In this document: positions 36,792-49,042 of the stretch, piece by piece
How the letters are laid out: each line of letters opens with the position of its first letter
How positions within the stretch are numbered: position 1 is the first letter of the stretch
Assembly: GCF_001643015.1 (NCBI RefSeq)
Contig: NZ_CP015622.1
Coordinates: 2,493,358-2,557,357 of the forward strand
Origin: Corynebacterium crudilactis
GTDB taxonomy: Bacteria > Actinomycetota > Actinomycetes > Mycobacteriales > Mycobacteriaceae
Direction: 5' to 3'
DNA length: 64,000 nucleotides
Made by a program: the position numbers and the translations under genes
Notes under the pieces: generated by a model
The model's input: only the letters and a program-made list of their open reading frames with translations
What the model was told of the DNA's origin: nothing
Databases searched by the model: none

Positions 36792-38105
36792 ATGACTGTT
36801 CAGGAATTTGATCATGTGACAAAGCCCAAGGCTCCAGTAGTTTCTTGGGCGTTTTGGGATTGGGGATCCGCATCTTTCAATGCGGTTCTAGTCACCTTTA
36901 TCTTCGCTGTTTATCTCACTGATTCAGTCGGCTCGACGTTGCCAGAAGGGTCCAATGCAACATCGTTGTATTCCATGGCAGTAGCTATCGCTGGTGTCAT
37001 CGTTGCATTTGTCGCACCTGTTATGGGCAGGCGTTCTGATCTGCGAGGCACCCGCCGACGGTCTTTGCGGATGTGGACTCTTGTCACCGTCTTTTTGATG
37101 TTCTGCCTATTTGCAGTAAAAAACACCGATCCAACATATTTCTGGATCGGTGTTGCCATCATGGCGATTGCCAACATTACGTTTGAATTCGCTGAAGTTC
37201 AGTACTTTGCCCAACTCTCCCAGATTTCTAACCGAGACAATGTAGGAAAAGTATCTGGCTTCGGCTGGTCTATGGGCTATTTCGGCGGCATTGTCTTGCT
37301 TTTGGTGTGTTATTTCGGCTTTGTTGCAGGTGAAGGTGATACTCGTGGAGCCTTCAATATTCCGATTGAAGATGGTCTAAATATCCGTCTTGTGGCAGTT
37401 CTTGCCGCAGTTTGGTTTTTGGTCTCTGCAATCCCGGCGCTAATTCGGATTCCAGAAATTGCACCCCAAGTAGCCACCGAAGATCAGCCCAAAGGACTCG
37501 TTGCTGCGTATAAAGATCTCTTCCAAAAGATCGCCCAGCTATGGAAACAAAACCGCAACTCCGCATATTTCCTGATTGCAGCTGCCGTTTTCCGTGATGG
37601 CCTTGCTGGAGTATTTACCTTTGGCGCGATCCTAGCGGTCACTGTCTATGGGCTTTCTGCTGGTGATGTGCTGCTCTTTGGTGTCGCAGCCAATGTCGTG
37701 TCCGCACTCGGTGCTCTGCTTGGTGGTTATCTCGATGACCGAATCGGACCAAAACCCATCATCTTGGCTTCCCTTAGCATCATGATTATTGATGCAACAG
37801 TGCTCTACTTCGTTGAAGGCCCAAAGAATTTCTGGATTTTTGGGTTAATCCTCTGTGCATTTGTCGGACCGGCGCAGTCAGCGTCGAGAAGCTATTTATC
37901 GCGTCTGTCCCCTGAAGGCCAGGAAGGCCAGCTCTTTGGCCTTTATGCAACCACCGGCCGCGCTGTGAGTTGGATGGCGCCGTCGCTGTTTGGGCTATTC
38001 GTGGGATTCACCGGCGAAGACCGCACCGGAATTCTCGCCATTGCGCTCATCTTGCTCATCGGAATTGTGCTGCTGAGCATGGTGAAACCACCACAGAAGG
38101 TGTAG
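36792..38105 (+). CDS. MFS transporter of the UMF1/Atg22-like family
   Basis: A 437-residue integral membrane protein with about 12 helices. The opening WAFWDWGSASFNAVLVTFIFAVYL and the segment MGRRSDLRGTRRRSLRMWT are typical of UMF1 permeases, some of which export amino acids from vacuoles in yeast. The substrate is unknown here. ATG 36792 was chosen over TTG 36786. It follows cgmR by 23 bp in the same direction and may be co-transcribed with cgmAR. Confidence 0.85.
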   Translation: MTVQEFDHVTKPKAPVVSWAFWDWGSASFNAVLVTFIFAVYLTDSVGSTLPEGSNATSLYSMAVAIAGVIVAFVAPVMGRRSDLRGTRRRSLRMWTLVTVFLMFCLFAVKNTDPTYFWIGVAIMAIANITFEFAEVQYFAQLSQISNRDNVGKVSGFGWSMGYFGGIVLLLVCYFGFVAGEGDTRGAFNIPIEDGLNIRLVAVLAAVWFLVSAIPALIRIPEIAPQVATEDQPKGLVAAYKDLFQKIAQLWKQNRNSAYFLIAAAVFRDGLAGVFTFGAILAVTVYGLSAGDVLLFGVAANVVSALGALLGGYLDDRIGPKPIILASLSIMIIDATVLYFVEGPKNFWIFGLILCAFVGPAQSASRSYLSRLSPEGQEGQLFGLYATTGRAVSWMAPSLFGLFVGFTGEDRTGILAIALILLIGIVLLSMVKPPQKV

Positions 38106-38110
38106 TAAAA

Positions 38111-38141
38111 CGCCCCCTTATCCGCATAGGGAAAGGGGGCG
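38111..38141 (-). terminator. Terminator between the convergent MFS and GH16 genes
   Basis: CGCCCCCTT / AAGGGGGCG arms, followed on the minus strand by TTTTA. It ends the GH16 transcript; on the plus strand the T-run is missing. Confidence 0.75.
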
Positions 38142-38147
38142 CGCGTC

Positions 38148-40292
38148 CTACTTAAATTGTCTGGTGAACTGATTAATCATGTTCTGCAACGCTGGCTGGT
38201 TAAGTGCCAAAGTGAAGATCAATGAACTCAATGCAGTGAACAAGGAAACCCAGCTCACTAGCTCTGCGGTGGAACTGCCGCTGGATCCTACCTCAATATC
38301 GCCATCTTCACGGGGTGTCTCAACGCCACCGGCAGCTGGAATATCATTGGCTGCTTCTGGCCATACATTGTCAACAGAATCTGGCTCAATATCTACAGCT
38401 ACATGATCAATTTGAAAACGGTGCTCTGGAAATACTGCGGTGTTATCTACTGGAGTAATCCAACTGTCTTTGCCAGCTTGTTCGACCATCGTATTAAGGA
38501 TTAGGTGCCAAGGCTGATTAAGAACTTCACGGTATTTCTCTTCAGATAGCTTGAAATGTGCTGGGCGAAGGGGTGCTGCTTCAGCAGTTACGGGACGTCC
38601 GAAAACATTATTTCCTGAAGAATCAACTGGCTTACCATCAATTGTGAAAACGATCTGGCCATCGAAAACTTCAACTCCCCAATCATGCCAATCACCAAAC
38701 ATTGATTCAGCCACCTCCATTTGACGTAGCTTCATTTCTGGGCGATTACCTTCACATCCCAAATGGACTGCAGAGTACTGAGTAGTTACTCGAGAGCTGT
38801 AAAATTCCGTGATATCGAGTTCACCATAGGGACGTCCATCATTACTTGCACAGAATTTTGTGTCATTCTGCATCCAGATTGCAGGGCGAGTGCCATCGAC
38901 AAGTTCATCGGCTTGAGCACGAGCACGCACAGTCAGTCGGAAATTACCGGCTGGAATTTCTGGCAGGTGAATACGTGCAGAACTATACCGAGTGACCTCT
39001 CCTGGCGCGCACGGTTCCTCTTGTGCGTTTTCTGGGGTTGCGATTTCATCAGCGGTGGCCAGGCAGTGGCGTCGGGTAACTATATCCATGCGGCCATCAA
39101 CAAATTCCACAGCTTCAGGACGTTGCTCAAGCTCTGGATTTTGCCAAGATTCCTTCAAATTAAGGTAGTTCCAGGCAGGTTTACGACCATCGGCGAAATT
39201 AGCACTTGCTGGCTCGTAGCGTTCCAGCACAGGCATACGGCCGAGGTATTCCAGGGTGTCTTGAGTCAGCAACCGGGTGGTATCTGGCACAGGGGTGTCT
39301 TCAGATATTACAGGGGATCCAGCAACTTCGATGCGATCAATCACCATGGATCGAACTGGGAAATCCTCTTCGGAGGATCGTGGTTTTGCCCAGGCAGCGC
39401 TTTCCACCTTTTGGTTAAGGGTGAGTGTCCATTCGCGGTCGACGATATCGTCAAAAGTCTGCGCAGAAATGCCGAAATCATCGATCTCCGCATGTCCTAA
39501 GATGACATCGTTGCGCCATGACTGACGGTTAATAGCTTCATTATCAATGAAGTACTCAATACCATCTCGGGTGGTGCTAACTGTCCAGGTGCGCTGCACG
39601 CCATCTAGGGATTCATCCAGTTTGAGTTCACGAGGTGCACGGTTGGTGCCGTTGACGCTTTCGGGATCGCAACCCAAGTGCGTGTTTGATGGGGACCACG
39701 GCGCGCGCAGATCATAAGAAAAGTGCTCCACCAGGTCCAATTCGCCGTACAGGCCATTGTTGGTTGCTGAGGAACACGCTTGTTCACCGTTTTGCATCCA
39801 AATGGCGCTTCGCACACCTTCGACGCCACCGGTGTTGAGGGTTGCGGTGACGGAAAGGTCGAACTCACCACGAGCAATTTTCGGGGTGACGATGCGGGCA
39901 CTGGTAAATTTCTCAAACTGTTCAGGACTACATGGTTCTACCTGAGCAGTGTTGTCATTCAACTTGCCACGATTAGCAGGGTCTTTAATCTCAAAGTCTT
40001 CATCAACGCAGTGACGCTGAGTAGTGATCGTAAGCTTGCCATTGTCAATGCTCAGAGCATCTTCGGTATACAACACCTTGTCGCTGCCATAATCTGGCTG
40101 TCGAAAAATATTCCACCCTCGCAGAGCATCTTGAGAATCAAATTCTTCCACCCAGGTGTACGGTTCAGAAAGATCTGGCACAGAGGTGTTGCTCTGTGCA
40201 ACAGCCGGAGAAATGGCTACGCCAAAACCGAATGCGGCCGTAGAAAAAGCCGTCACCAAGGCGGTGACGGCTGAAGTCACATGCTTTTTCAA
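38148..40292 (-). CDS. Secreted, membrane-anchored tandem GH16-like glycosidase
   Basis: A 714-residue surface protein. Order: signal peptide (about 1-32, ending AVAQ), first GH16-like jelly-roll domain with the catalytic motif ELDLVE at 184-189, second GH16-like domain with ELDITE at 491-496, acidic linker, transmembrane segment at about 683-705 and short basic tail. GH16 enzymes cleave or transglycosylate beta-glucans or galactans; the substrate is unknown. Each domain carries a conserved Cys pattern (QRHC, SAIWMQN, CSS; RRHC, PAIWMQN, CAS), showing an internal duplication. The start is TTG 40292 with AGAGGAGG upstream. A perfect 36-bp palindrome lies just 5' of it. Confidence 0.8.
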   Translation of the reverse strand: MKKHVTSAVTALVTAFSTAAFGFGVAISPAVAQSNTSVPDLSEPYTWVEEFDSQDALRGWNIFRQPDYGSDKVLYTEDALSIDNGKLTITTQRHCVDEDFEIKDPANRGKLNDNTAQVEPCSPEQFEKFTSARIVTPKIARGEFDLSVTATLNTGGVEGVRSAIWMQNGEQACSSATNNGLYGELDLVEHFSYDLRAPWSPSNTHLGCDPESVNGTNRAPRELKLDESLDGVQRTWTVSTTRDGIEYFIDNEAINRQSWRNDVILGHAEIDDFGISAQTFDDIVDREWTLTLNQKVESAAWAKPRSSEEDFPVRSMVIDRIEVAGSPVISEDTPVPDTTRLLTQDTLEYLGRMPVLERYEPASANFADGRKPAWNYLNLKESWQNPELEQRPEAVEFVDGRMDIVTRRHCLATADEIATPENAQEEPCAPGEVTRYSSARIHLPEIPAGNFRLTVRARAQADELVDGTRPAIWMQNDTKFCASNDGRPYGELDITEFYSSRVTTQYSAVHLGCEGNRPEMKLRQMEVAESMFGDWHDWGVEVFDGQIVFTIDGKPVDSSGNNVFGRPVTAEAAPLRPAHFKLSEEKYREVLNQPWHLILNTMVEQAGKDSWITPVDNTAVFPEHRFQIDHVAVDIEPDSVDNVWPEAANDIPAAGGVETPREDGDIEVGSSGSSTAELVSWVSLFTALSSLIFTLALNQPALQNMINQFTRQFK

Positions 40293-40311
40293 GATGGACT
40301 GCCTCCTCTAA

Positions 40312-40347
40312 CATTTTGATTAAATTACTATTAATTTAATCAAAATG
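40312..40347. promoter_or_regulatory. 36-bp perfect AT-rich palindrome before the GH16 gene
   Basis: Arms of 16 bp (CATTTTGATTAAATTA and exact complement) with a 4-base centre, 20 bp upstream of the TTG start and adjacent to the ribosome site. No T-run follows, so it is unlikely to be a terminator. It is a candidate operator or 5'-leader hairpin. Confidence 0.65.
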
Positions 40348-40408
40348 ACAAGGATTTTCATATTTATTGCCAGAAAACTCAATGTTCTATAAACCAACTC
40401 AGTGAAGG

Positions 40409-42214
<1,806 letters not shown>

Positions 42215-42227
42215 CTACTTTTATTTC

Positions 42228-43901
42228 TTAGTGAGTCAAGCTCAGTGCTTCAGTGGTTTCCATCTGAAAGGATTGGCTGATGTGCTTACCCACTGCGTAT
42301 GCGCGGGTGATGGCGGATCCGATGGTTGCGCCGCCACCTGGGTAGGCGTCCTTGAATACGGTTGCTGAGCAGTTACCTGCTGCATACAGTCCGCCAAGTG
42401 GAAGGCCATCCCAGCCGAGGACTTCGCCGTCGAGGTCGGTCTGCAATCCACCAGCTGTGCCCAGGACTCCGGGGTGGAGTTCGATGGCGTAGAAAGGGCC
42501 ACTTTCTAAAGGTGCCAAACATGGGTTTGGGGTGTTGGCTGGATCGCCAAGGTGGCGGTCCTGCTCTGTTGCGCCGCGGCTGAATTCGGAGTCGACACCG
42601 GTGCGGGCATCGTCATTGAATCGTGAAACGGTGCGTAAAAGGCCTGCGGCATCCACGCCAAGTTTCCCTGCAAGTTCTTCCACAGTGTCCGCCTGAACCA
42701 TCCATGCTGGGGCTTCCGCGCCGGAGGTAAACGTTGGGTTACCTGCCACTGGGTACTTAGAGGTGAAGGAGGAATCCATCACTAGGTACGCCGGGATGTT
42801 GGCAAAAACTGATTCTTCTGGGTCGATGTTGGCAAAGACTCGAGAGAAATCGTGGTAGTTCAAAGCTTCATTAACAAAGCGTTTACCCAGCTTGTTCACC
42901 ACGATGGAGCCAGGCAGTGTCGCCTCCACGTTGCCCATGCGTCCAGATTGCTGGCCATCGTATTCCGCGCCGTGTGCGGTGATAACAGGAACGCCCCAGA
43001 TATCGGTTGTCTCTGTGAACGCAGCGCCCACGCCGATGCCCAGCTTCAGGCCGTCGCCGGTGTTGGATGGTGCAGAAATTGGGGTGATCGGGAACTTCAG
43101 GAGGGTCGAGGTGAGTTCCTTGGACCATTCGAAGCCGCCTGAGGCGATGACCACGTGCTTTGCGGTGATGGTGCGCTGGAGGGAGGCGTCGATAAGCAAA
43201 ACTTCCCAGCCGGACTCGGTGCGCTGAAGGGAGCTGGCTGCGGTGCCAGCGGCGATGCGGATGCCGGCGTCCCAGGCGGACGCGATCATGGCGGAGGATA
43301 ATGCGCCGCCCATGGTGCGTACGCCCTGGTTCGCGCGGTCTTTAAGCAGCTGCGGATCAGGTGCGGCGCCGTGGAGGTGGTCGCGCTCATCCATGGTGAT
43401 CAGCGGCAGATAGGTCGGCTGGCGCACGGCCTCAACCAGGCCGGGAACCACGGAGGGGTCAAACGGCTTGTGGTCCAAACCGCGGCCGCCTTCGGTGGAC
43501 CCTGGCCACTCGCGGTGGTAATCCGGGCGGTTCAACGGCGCGTAATCCACGCGGGTTTTCTCATCCAAAAACAGCACTGCCTCAGCGGCATTCTTGATGT
43601 ACCAGGCAATTTCCTCGTCGGACAGCTTGCCCTTGGTCGCCGCACGAATGTACTCCGCAGCGGCCTCCTCGGAGTCGGTGAAACCGCGCTGCCCCATGAG
43701 ATGGTTGTTGGGAGCCCACATCACTCCGCCACCGGCAGCCGTGGTGCCACCAAGCTTGTCATGCTTTTCGACGACGCCCACCAGCGCGCCTCCATCCGCC
43801 GCGACAAGTGCGGCGGTCATTCCAGCACAACCAGACCCAAGCACGAGGACATCTAGTTCTTCAGGCCAATCGGCAACTGAGCAAAGAAGTGGCTTAGACA
43901 T
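42228..43901 (-). CDS. 3-Ketosteroid-Delta1-dehydrogenase-type flavoprotein (paralog A)
   Basis: A 557-residue FAD enzyme of the same superfamily as the gene downstream. LVLGSGCAGMTAALVAADGG binds FAD and KLGGTTAAGGGVMWAPNN follows. The C-terminal motif is AYPGGGATIGSAITRAYAVGKH. ATG 43901 has an AGGAG site inside the end of the dehydrogenase gene, whose stop it overlaps by 8 bp. Two different desaturases in one operon are usual where a ring ketone is dehydrogenated twice. Confidence 0.82.
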   Translation of the reverse strand: MSKPLLCSVADWPEELDVLVLGSGCAGMTAALVAADGGALVGVVEKHDKLGGTTAAGGGVMWAPNNHLMGQRGFTDSEEAAAEYIRAATKGKLSDEEIAWYIKNAAEAVLFLDEKTRVDYAPLNRPDYHREWPGSTEGGRGLDHKPFDPSVVPGLVEAVRQPTYLPLITMDERDHLHGAAPDPQLLKDRANQGVRTMGGALSSAMIASAWDAGIRIAAGTAASSLQRTESGWEVLLIDASLQRTITAKHVVIASGGFEWSKELTSTLLKFPITPISAPSNTGDGLKLGIGVGAAFTETTDIWGVPVITAHGAEYDGQQSGRMGNVEATLPGSIVVNKLGKRFVNEALNYHDFSRVFANIDPEESVFANIPAYLVMDSSFTSKYPVAGNPTFTSGAEAPAWMVQADTVEELAGKLGVDAAGLLRTVSRFNDDARTGVDSEFSRGATEQDRHLGDPANTPNPCLAPLESGPFYAIELHPGVLGTAGGLQTDLDGEVLGWDGLPLGGLYAAGNCSATVFKDAYPGGGATIGSAITRAYAVGKHISQSFQMETTEALSLTH

Positions 43902-44985
43902 TTTGAGCTCCTGGGAAATCGATGGCGATCTTTCCAACACCAGCATTTGGTGTGGTCAAAGTAGTGAACGCCTCATCGAGATTGTCAAAATCAAAACGGT
44001 GGGTAACCAATGCGCGCAGGGTGTCCTGGTGCTTATCCAGCAGCGCAATGCACTCTGGGAACAGGTTCTGGGAGTTGCGGGAACCCAAAAGATCGATCTC
44101 CTTGGATACCAGCTTGCGCATATCGAAAACCAGATCGCGGTCAGAGATACCCACGCACACCACGCGGCCTGCGGTTGCTACCAGATCAATCGCAGCGGCC
44201 AGGGATGCTGGGACGCCGGTTGCATCGATGATCAGGGATGGGCCGTTTCCGTCAGTCCAGGTGTCAACTTCCACTGCCTGCGCAGCGTTCGGGAAACCGC
44301 CATCAACCACGAAAGTCTTATCCGCACCGCAGTGCTTAGCCAGATCCAAGCGGGACTGCACCATATCGGTCACAGCGACTTCGCAGCCCTGATCCTTCAG
44401 GTAACGAACCGCCAGCACACCGATCGGGCCAGCACCGTTGACGATAACCTTCTCACCACTCACTGGACGGCCACGCTTGCAGGCCTGCATCGCAATCGAG
44501 ATTGGCTCTACGATCGGTGCCAAATCAAGTGGAAGGGAATCTGGAATCTTAAACAGGTTCGCGTAAGGAACAACCTGTTCATCAACCAAAGAACCATCTT
44601 CGTAGCAGCCGTAAACGCTCATTTCCTTACAAGCATTCACACGACCAACCGAACATGCGTAGCACTTGCCGCAGTAGAACATCGGGCAAATTACAACTCG
44701 ATCGCCAACATTGAATCCATTGCCTTCATCGGAAGGATCCATCTCAGTGATAATGCCTGCTGCTTCGTGCCCCTGAATAATAGGGAGTTCTGAAGCGTAA
44801 TCATCATCCCAAATATGGGAGTCAGTGCCACACAGTGTGACCGCTGCCATGGAGATTCGTGCAGAACCAGGCACAATCGTCGGCGCTAGAAGATTCTGAA
44901 ACTCGATGGTCTGCTTCGAAGTAGTAACAGCAGCCGTGATGATCTTTGCGTTGGCAGTGGTTTCGGTGGATTCTGCGACAGTCAT
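43894..44985 (-). CDS. Zinc-dependent medium-chain alcohol dehydrogenase
   Basis: A 363-residue NAD(P)-linked dehydrogenase of the MDR superfamily. The catalytic-zinc residues are in LCGTDSHIW and GHEAAGII; a structural zinc site of four Cys is in CPMFYCGKCYACSVGRVNAC. The coenzyme fold has GAGPIGVLAVRYL. It oxidises a secondary alcohol to a ketone or the reverse; the substrate is unknown. ATG 44985 lies 1 bp after the YciI-like stop codon. Upstream open frame to 45102 only overlaps that gene. Confidence 0.88.
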   Translation of the reverse strand: MTVAESTETTANAKIITAAVTTSKQTIEFQNLLAPTIVPGSARISMAAVTLCGTDSHIWDDDYASELPIIQGHEAAGIITEMDPSDEGNGFNVGDRVVICPMFYCGKCYACSVGRVNACKEMSVYGCYEDGSLVDEQVVPYANLFKIPDSLPLDLAPIVEPISIAMQACKRGRPVSGEKVIVNGAGPIGVLAVRYLKDQGCEVAVTDMVQSRLDLAKHCGADKTFVVDGGFPNAAQAVEVDTWTDGNGPSLIIDATGVPASLAAAIDLVATAGRVVCVGISDRDLVFDMRKLVSKEIDLLGSRNSQNLFPECIALLDKHQDTLRALVTHRFDFDNLDEAFTTLTTPNAGVGKIAIDFPGAQNV

Positions 44986-44986
44986 G

Positions 44987-45280
44987 TTAATTCTTCTCCG
45001 CAATAGCACCGAAAGCAACGTTCCACAGGCGAACCAAACGCTCTGAAACGAAACCACCAGAGTAGATAGGGTCCTGATCCATGATCGCTTCAACTTCCTC
45101 AACGGAATCGCCCTTGATGATCAACAGTGCACCCAAAGGATCACATTCAGTCAAACGACCAGAGATCAGCAAGGTGCCTTGCTCGTGGAGGTTCTTCAAG
45201 AAATCAACGTGAGTTGGGCGGATCGCTGCCATCTCATCATTTTCTGGAACGTAGGCGTAGGTAACAGCGTATGCAGCCAT
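44987..45280 (-). CDS. YciI-like small protein
   Basis: A 97-residue YciI/YCII family protein, a ferredoxin-like fold related to muconolactone isomerase. The His-Asp features of the family appear in IRPTHVDFLKNLHEQGTLLISG and the conserved DPIYSGGFV segment follows. Members act as small hydrolases or lyases, or are accessory proteins in aromatic degradation. It is the second gene of the operon, 47 bp after the transporter and 1 bp before the dehydrogenase. Confidence 0.85.
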   Translation of the reverse strand: MAAYAVTYAYVPENDEMAAIRPTHVDFLKNLHEQGTLLISGRLTECDPLGALLIIKGDSVEEVEAIMDQDPIYSGGFVSERLVRLWNVAFGAIAEKN

Positions 45281-45327
45281 AGAGAATCAAACTTCCCTCA
45301 AGTGTTTTGTTGTGGGTAATTGCCGAG

Positions 45328-46984
<1,657 letters not shown>

Positions 46985-47872
46985 TTAAGGCTTAAAGATA
47001 TCCAACGCAATATCGATGACCGCATCCCTAGCGACCCGACCCGAACCCTTCATCCACGCAATGCCATGCCGAAGCTCCACCGAATGCTTCTTAATAGGCA
47101 AATGCACAGTATTCGGTGGCGCCAACAAACCAGTTCCATGCGTCGTGATCGCCACCCCTACCCCAGCCCCCACCAACAACAGCGCCATGTAAGGATCATT
47201 AACTTGCTGGCTGATCCTCGGCACAAAACCAGCCTCAGCACACAACTGAAAGGTGGAATTCCTAAACACAGACCCCGCAAACTCCGGCGTCGTCACAAAC
47301 CCATCTTCAGCCAGATCCACCAAATCCACCACGTCTTCCCCCGCAAGACGATGATCCTTCGGCAACACCACGCAAAACTCTTCCAAACTAATCAGCCGAG
47401 TCTCAATCTCTGGATCCTCAATGGGCAAACCCATCAACGTAATATCCAACGCCCCCAAGCGCAGCAAACTTACCGCTTCCCTCGTCAACTTCTGACCAAC
47501 GAGCTCCAACTCCACATTAGGAAGCCGTTTATGCACCTCACTGGTCAAAAGCGGCAGCGTGGAATAGTTCAGCACACCAGAAAAACCAATTCTCACCGTG
47601 CCAACGATTTCCCCCTCAGCCTCATTAACTGCCTCACGCGCCACGGCCGTCGTAGACACGATCTCTCGCGCATGCGGCAAAAAGGCTTTGCCCGCAGCAG
47701 TGAGATCCACCGAACGAGTAGATCGTTCAAAGAGCTTTTGCCCCAACTCTGTTTCCAACCTGCGGATCATCTGACTCAGCGGTGACTGCGCCATACCCAA
47801 CCGCTGCGCAGCATTACTAAAATGCAACTCTTCTGCAACGGCGATAAAGCCCTCCAGCCACCGAATCTCCAC
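46985..47872 (-). CDS. LysR family transcriptional regulator
   Basis: A 295-residue LysR-type regulator. The N-terminal winged helix-turn-helix is MEIRWLEGFIAVAEELHFSNAAQRLGMAQSPLSQMIRRLE; the C-terminal co-inducer domain resembles regulators of aromatic catabolism (CatR/BenM style LVGAGVGVAI). It sits between the minus-strand transporter operon and the divergent hydrolase-cupin pair, so it may control either or both. A TAGCATTG/CAATGCTA inverted pair at 47920-47975 lies in the divergent gap. Confidence 0.9.
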   Translation of the reverse strand: MEIRWLEGFIAVAEELHFSNAAQRLGMAQSPLSQMIRRLETELGQKLFERSTRSVDLTAAGKAFLPHAREIVSTTAVAREAVNEAEGEIVGTVRIGFSGVLNYSTLPLLTSEVHKRLPNVELELVGQKLTREAVSLLRLGALDITLMGLPIEDPEIETRLISLEEFCVVLPKDHRLAGEDVVDLVDLAEDGFVTTPEFAGSVFRNSTFQLCAEAGFVPRISQQVNDPYMALLLVGAGVGVAITTHGTGLLAPPNTVHLPIKKHSVELRHGIAWMKGSGRVARDAVIDIALDIFKP

Positions 47873-48069
47873 GTAAAAACCCCTTTACCCACTTCTTCAG
47901 GACATCCTACTTTAGGCAGTAGCATTGGGATTTAGATTCAGCACTTAAAAACATCATCAAAAAACCACAATGCTATGTGCAAATAGTTATGATATTGCCT
48001 ATTGCTGATGTTTTGGTGGGTCATAAAAGCCATAGGCATCCGGGCCCGGGCATCAGTCAAGGAGCACCA

Positions 48070-49020
48070 ATGTCTACGGAGACTTTTGGCTTTTCACCTG
48101 ATCATCCTGAACTAGAACTGGACCTCGAATATCCAGAGGCCACCCCACCACCCGAGGGCTGGCCAGTGATCATCTGGCTACATGGCGGTGGGTGGCGCAT
48201 GCAAGACCGCACTGCCAGGCCAGATTTTTCTCAACATTTCGCAGCCGCGGGGTTTGCGATGGTGAGTATTGATTACAGTCTAGCGCCATCGCATCCCCAC
48301 CCCGCCCAGGTTCAAGACTTGCGCCAGGCAATTCGATTCTTACGGGTTCACCATGAAGATCTGCGCCTTAATTCCGAGCGAATTGGGTTGTGGGGATCCT
48401 CCGCGGGTGGACATGTTGCCGCAATGGCAGCGCTGCTGGGACATCTCTCGGAACTGGATTCAGAACACATCCCCGCAGATTTCCGTGGAGTATCCTCCCA
48501 CGTGAGTTGCGTAATGGAAGGGTATGGCCCTGCCGAAATCGAAAAGCTGCTGCCGGCTTTTAGGGCAGGCGAGGCGGGAGAGGCAAAGCCACCCACACCT
48601 GAGCAAGATTTATTGGGTGGCCCCGCAACCACACCGGAAAACTACACGCTGCAACTAAGCCAAGCACAAGCTGCCAGCCCAGTGCATCAAGACGCCACAC
48701 ACGCGCCACCATTTCTGATCATGCACGGCACCGGTGACACCATGGTGCCAGAAACACAGTCGGTTGCTCTGCACTCACAACTGGTGCATTTAGGGCGCCA
48801 GTCCACTCTCATCCTCATTGAGGGTTTTGGCCACGGGTTCCTCAATCCAGGAAACGTCACTGAGCTGGGGCCTGGTGTTCGGCTTGATAATGGCCGACTC
48901 GAACGTGAACCACACACCGGATTCACTGCGCAACAAAGCCCTGAAAATCCCTTTGAACTTGAGGGCCTAGCCGCTGACCACGAGATGATCAAGCAATTTT
49001 TCAACCTTCACCTTGGCTAA
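48070..49020 (+). CDS. Alpha/beta-hydrolase (HSL/BD-FAE-type esterase)
   Basis: A 316-residue cytoplasmic esterase or acyl hydrolase. The oxyanion motif LHGGGW (about residue 40), nucleophile elbow GSSAGG, Asp in HGTGDTMVPE and His in GFGHGFLNP form a complete catalytic set. ATG 48070 has an AAGGAG site. It precedes the bicupin by 22 bp and is probably co-transcribed. A hydrolase that opens the ester (depside) released by a quercetinase would fit, but that is inference. Confidence 0.82.
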   Translation: MSTETFGFSPDHPELELDLEYPEATPPPEGWPVIIWLHGGGWRMQDRTARPDFSQHFAAAGFAMVSIDYSLAPSHPHPAQVQDLRQAIRFLRVHHEDLRLNSERIGLWGSSAGGHVAAMAALLGHLSELDSEHIPADFRGVSSHVSCVMEGYGPAEIEKLLPAFRAGEAGEAKPPTPEQDLLGGPATTPENYTLQLSQAQAASPVHQDATHAPPFLIMHGTGDTMVPETQSVALHSQLVHLGRQSTLILIEGFGHGFLNPGNVTELGPGVRLDNGRLEREPHTGFTAQQSPENPFELEGLAADHEMIKQFFNLHLG

Positions 49021-49042
49021 CTACCGAAAGAAGAATCCAAGA

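Noticed and set aside
43596-44793. 399-residue plus-strand frame opposite the flavoprotein and dehydrogenase genes
   Set aside because: Overlaps two clearly conserved minus-strand genes and shows no recognisable domain.
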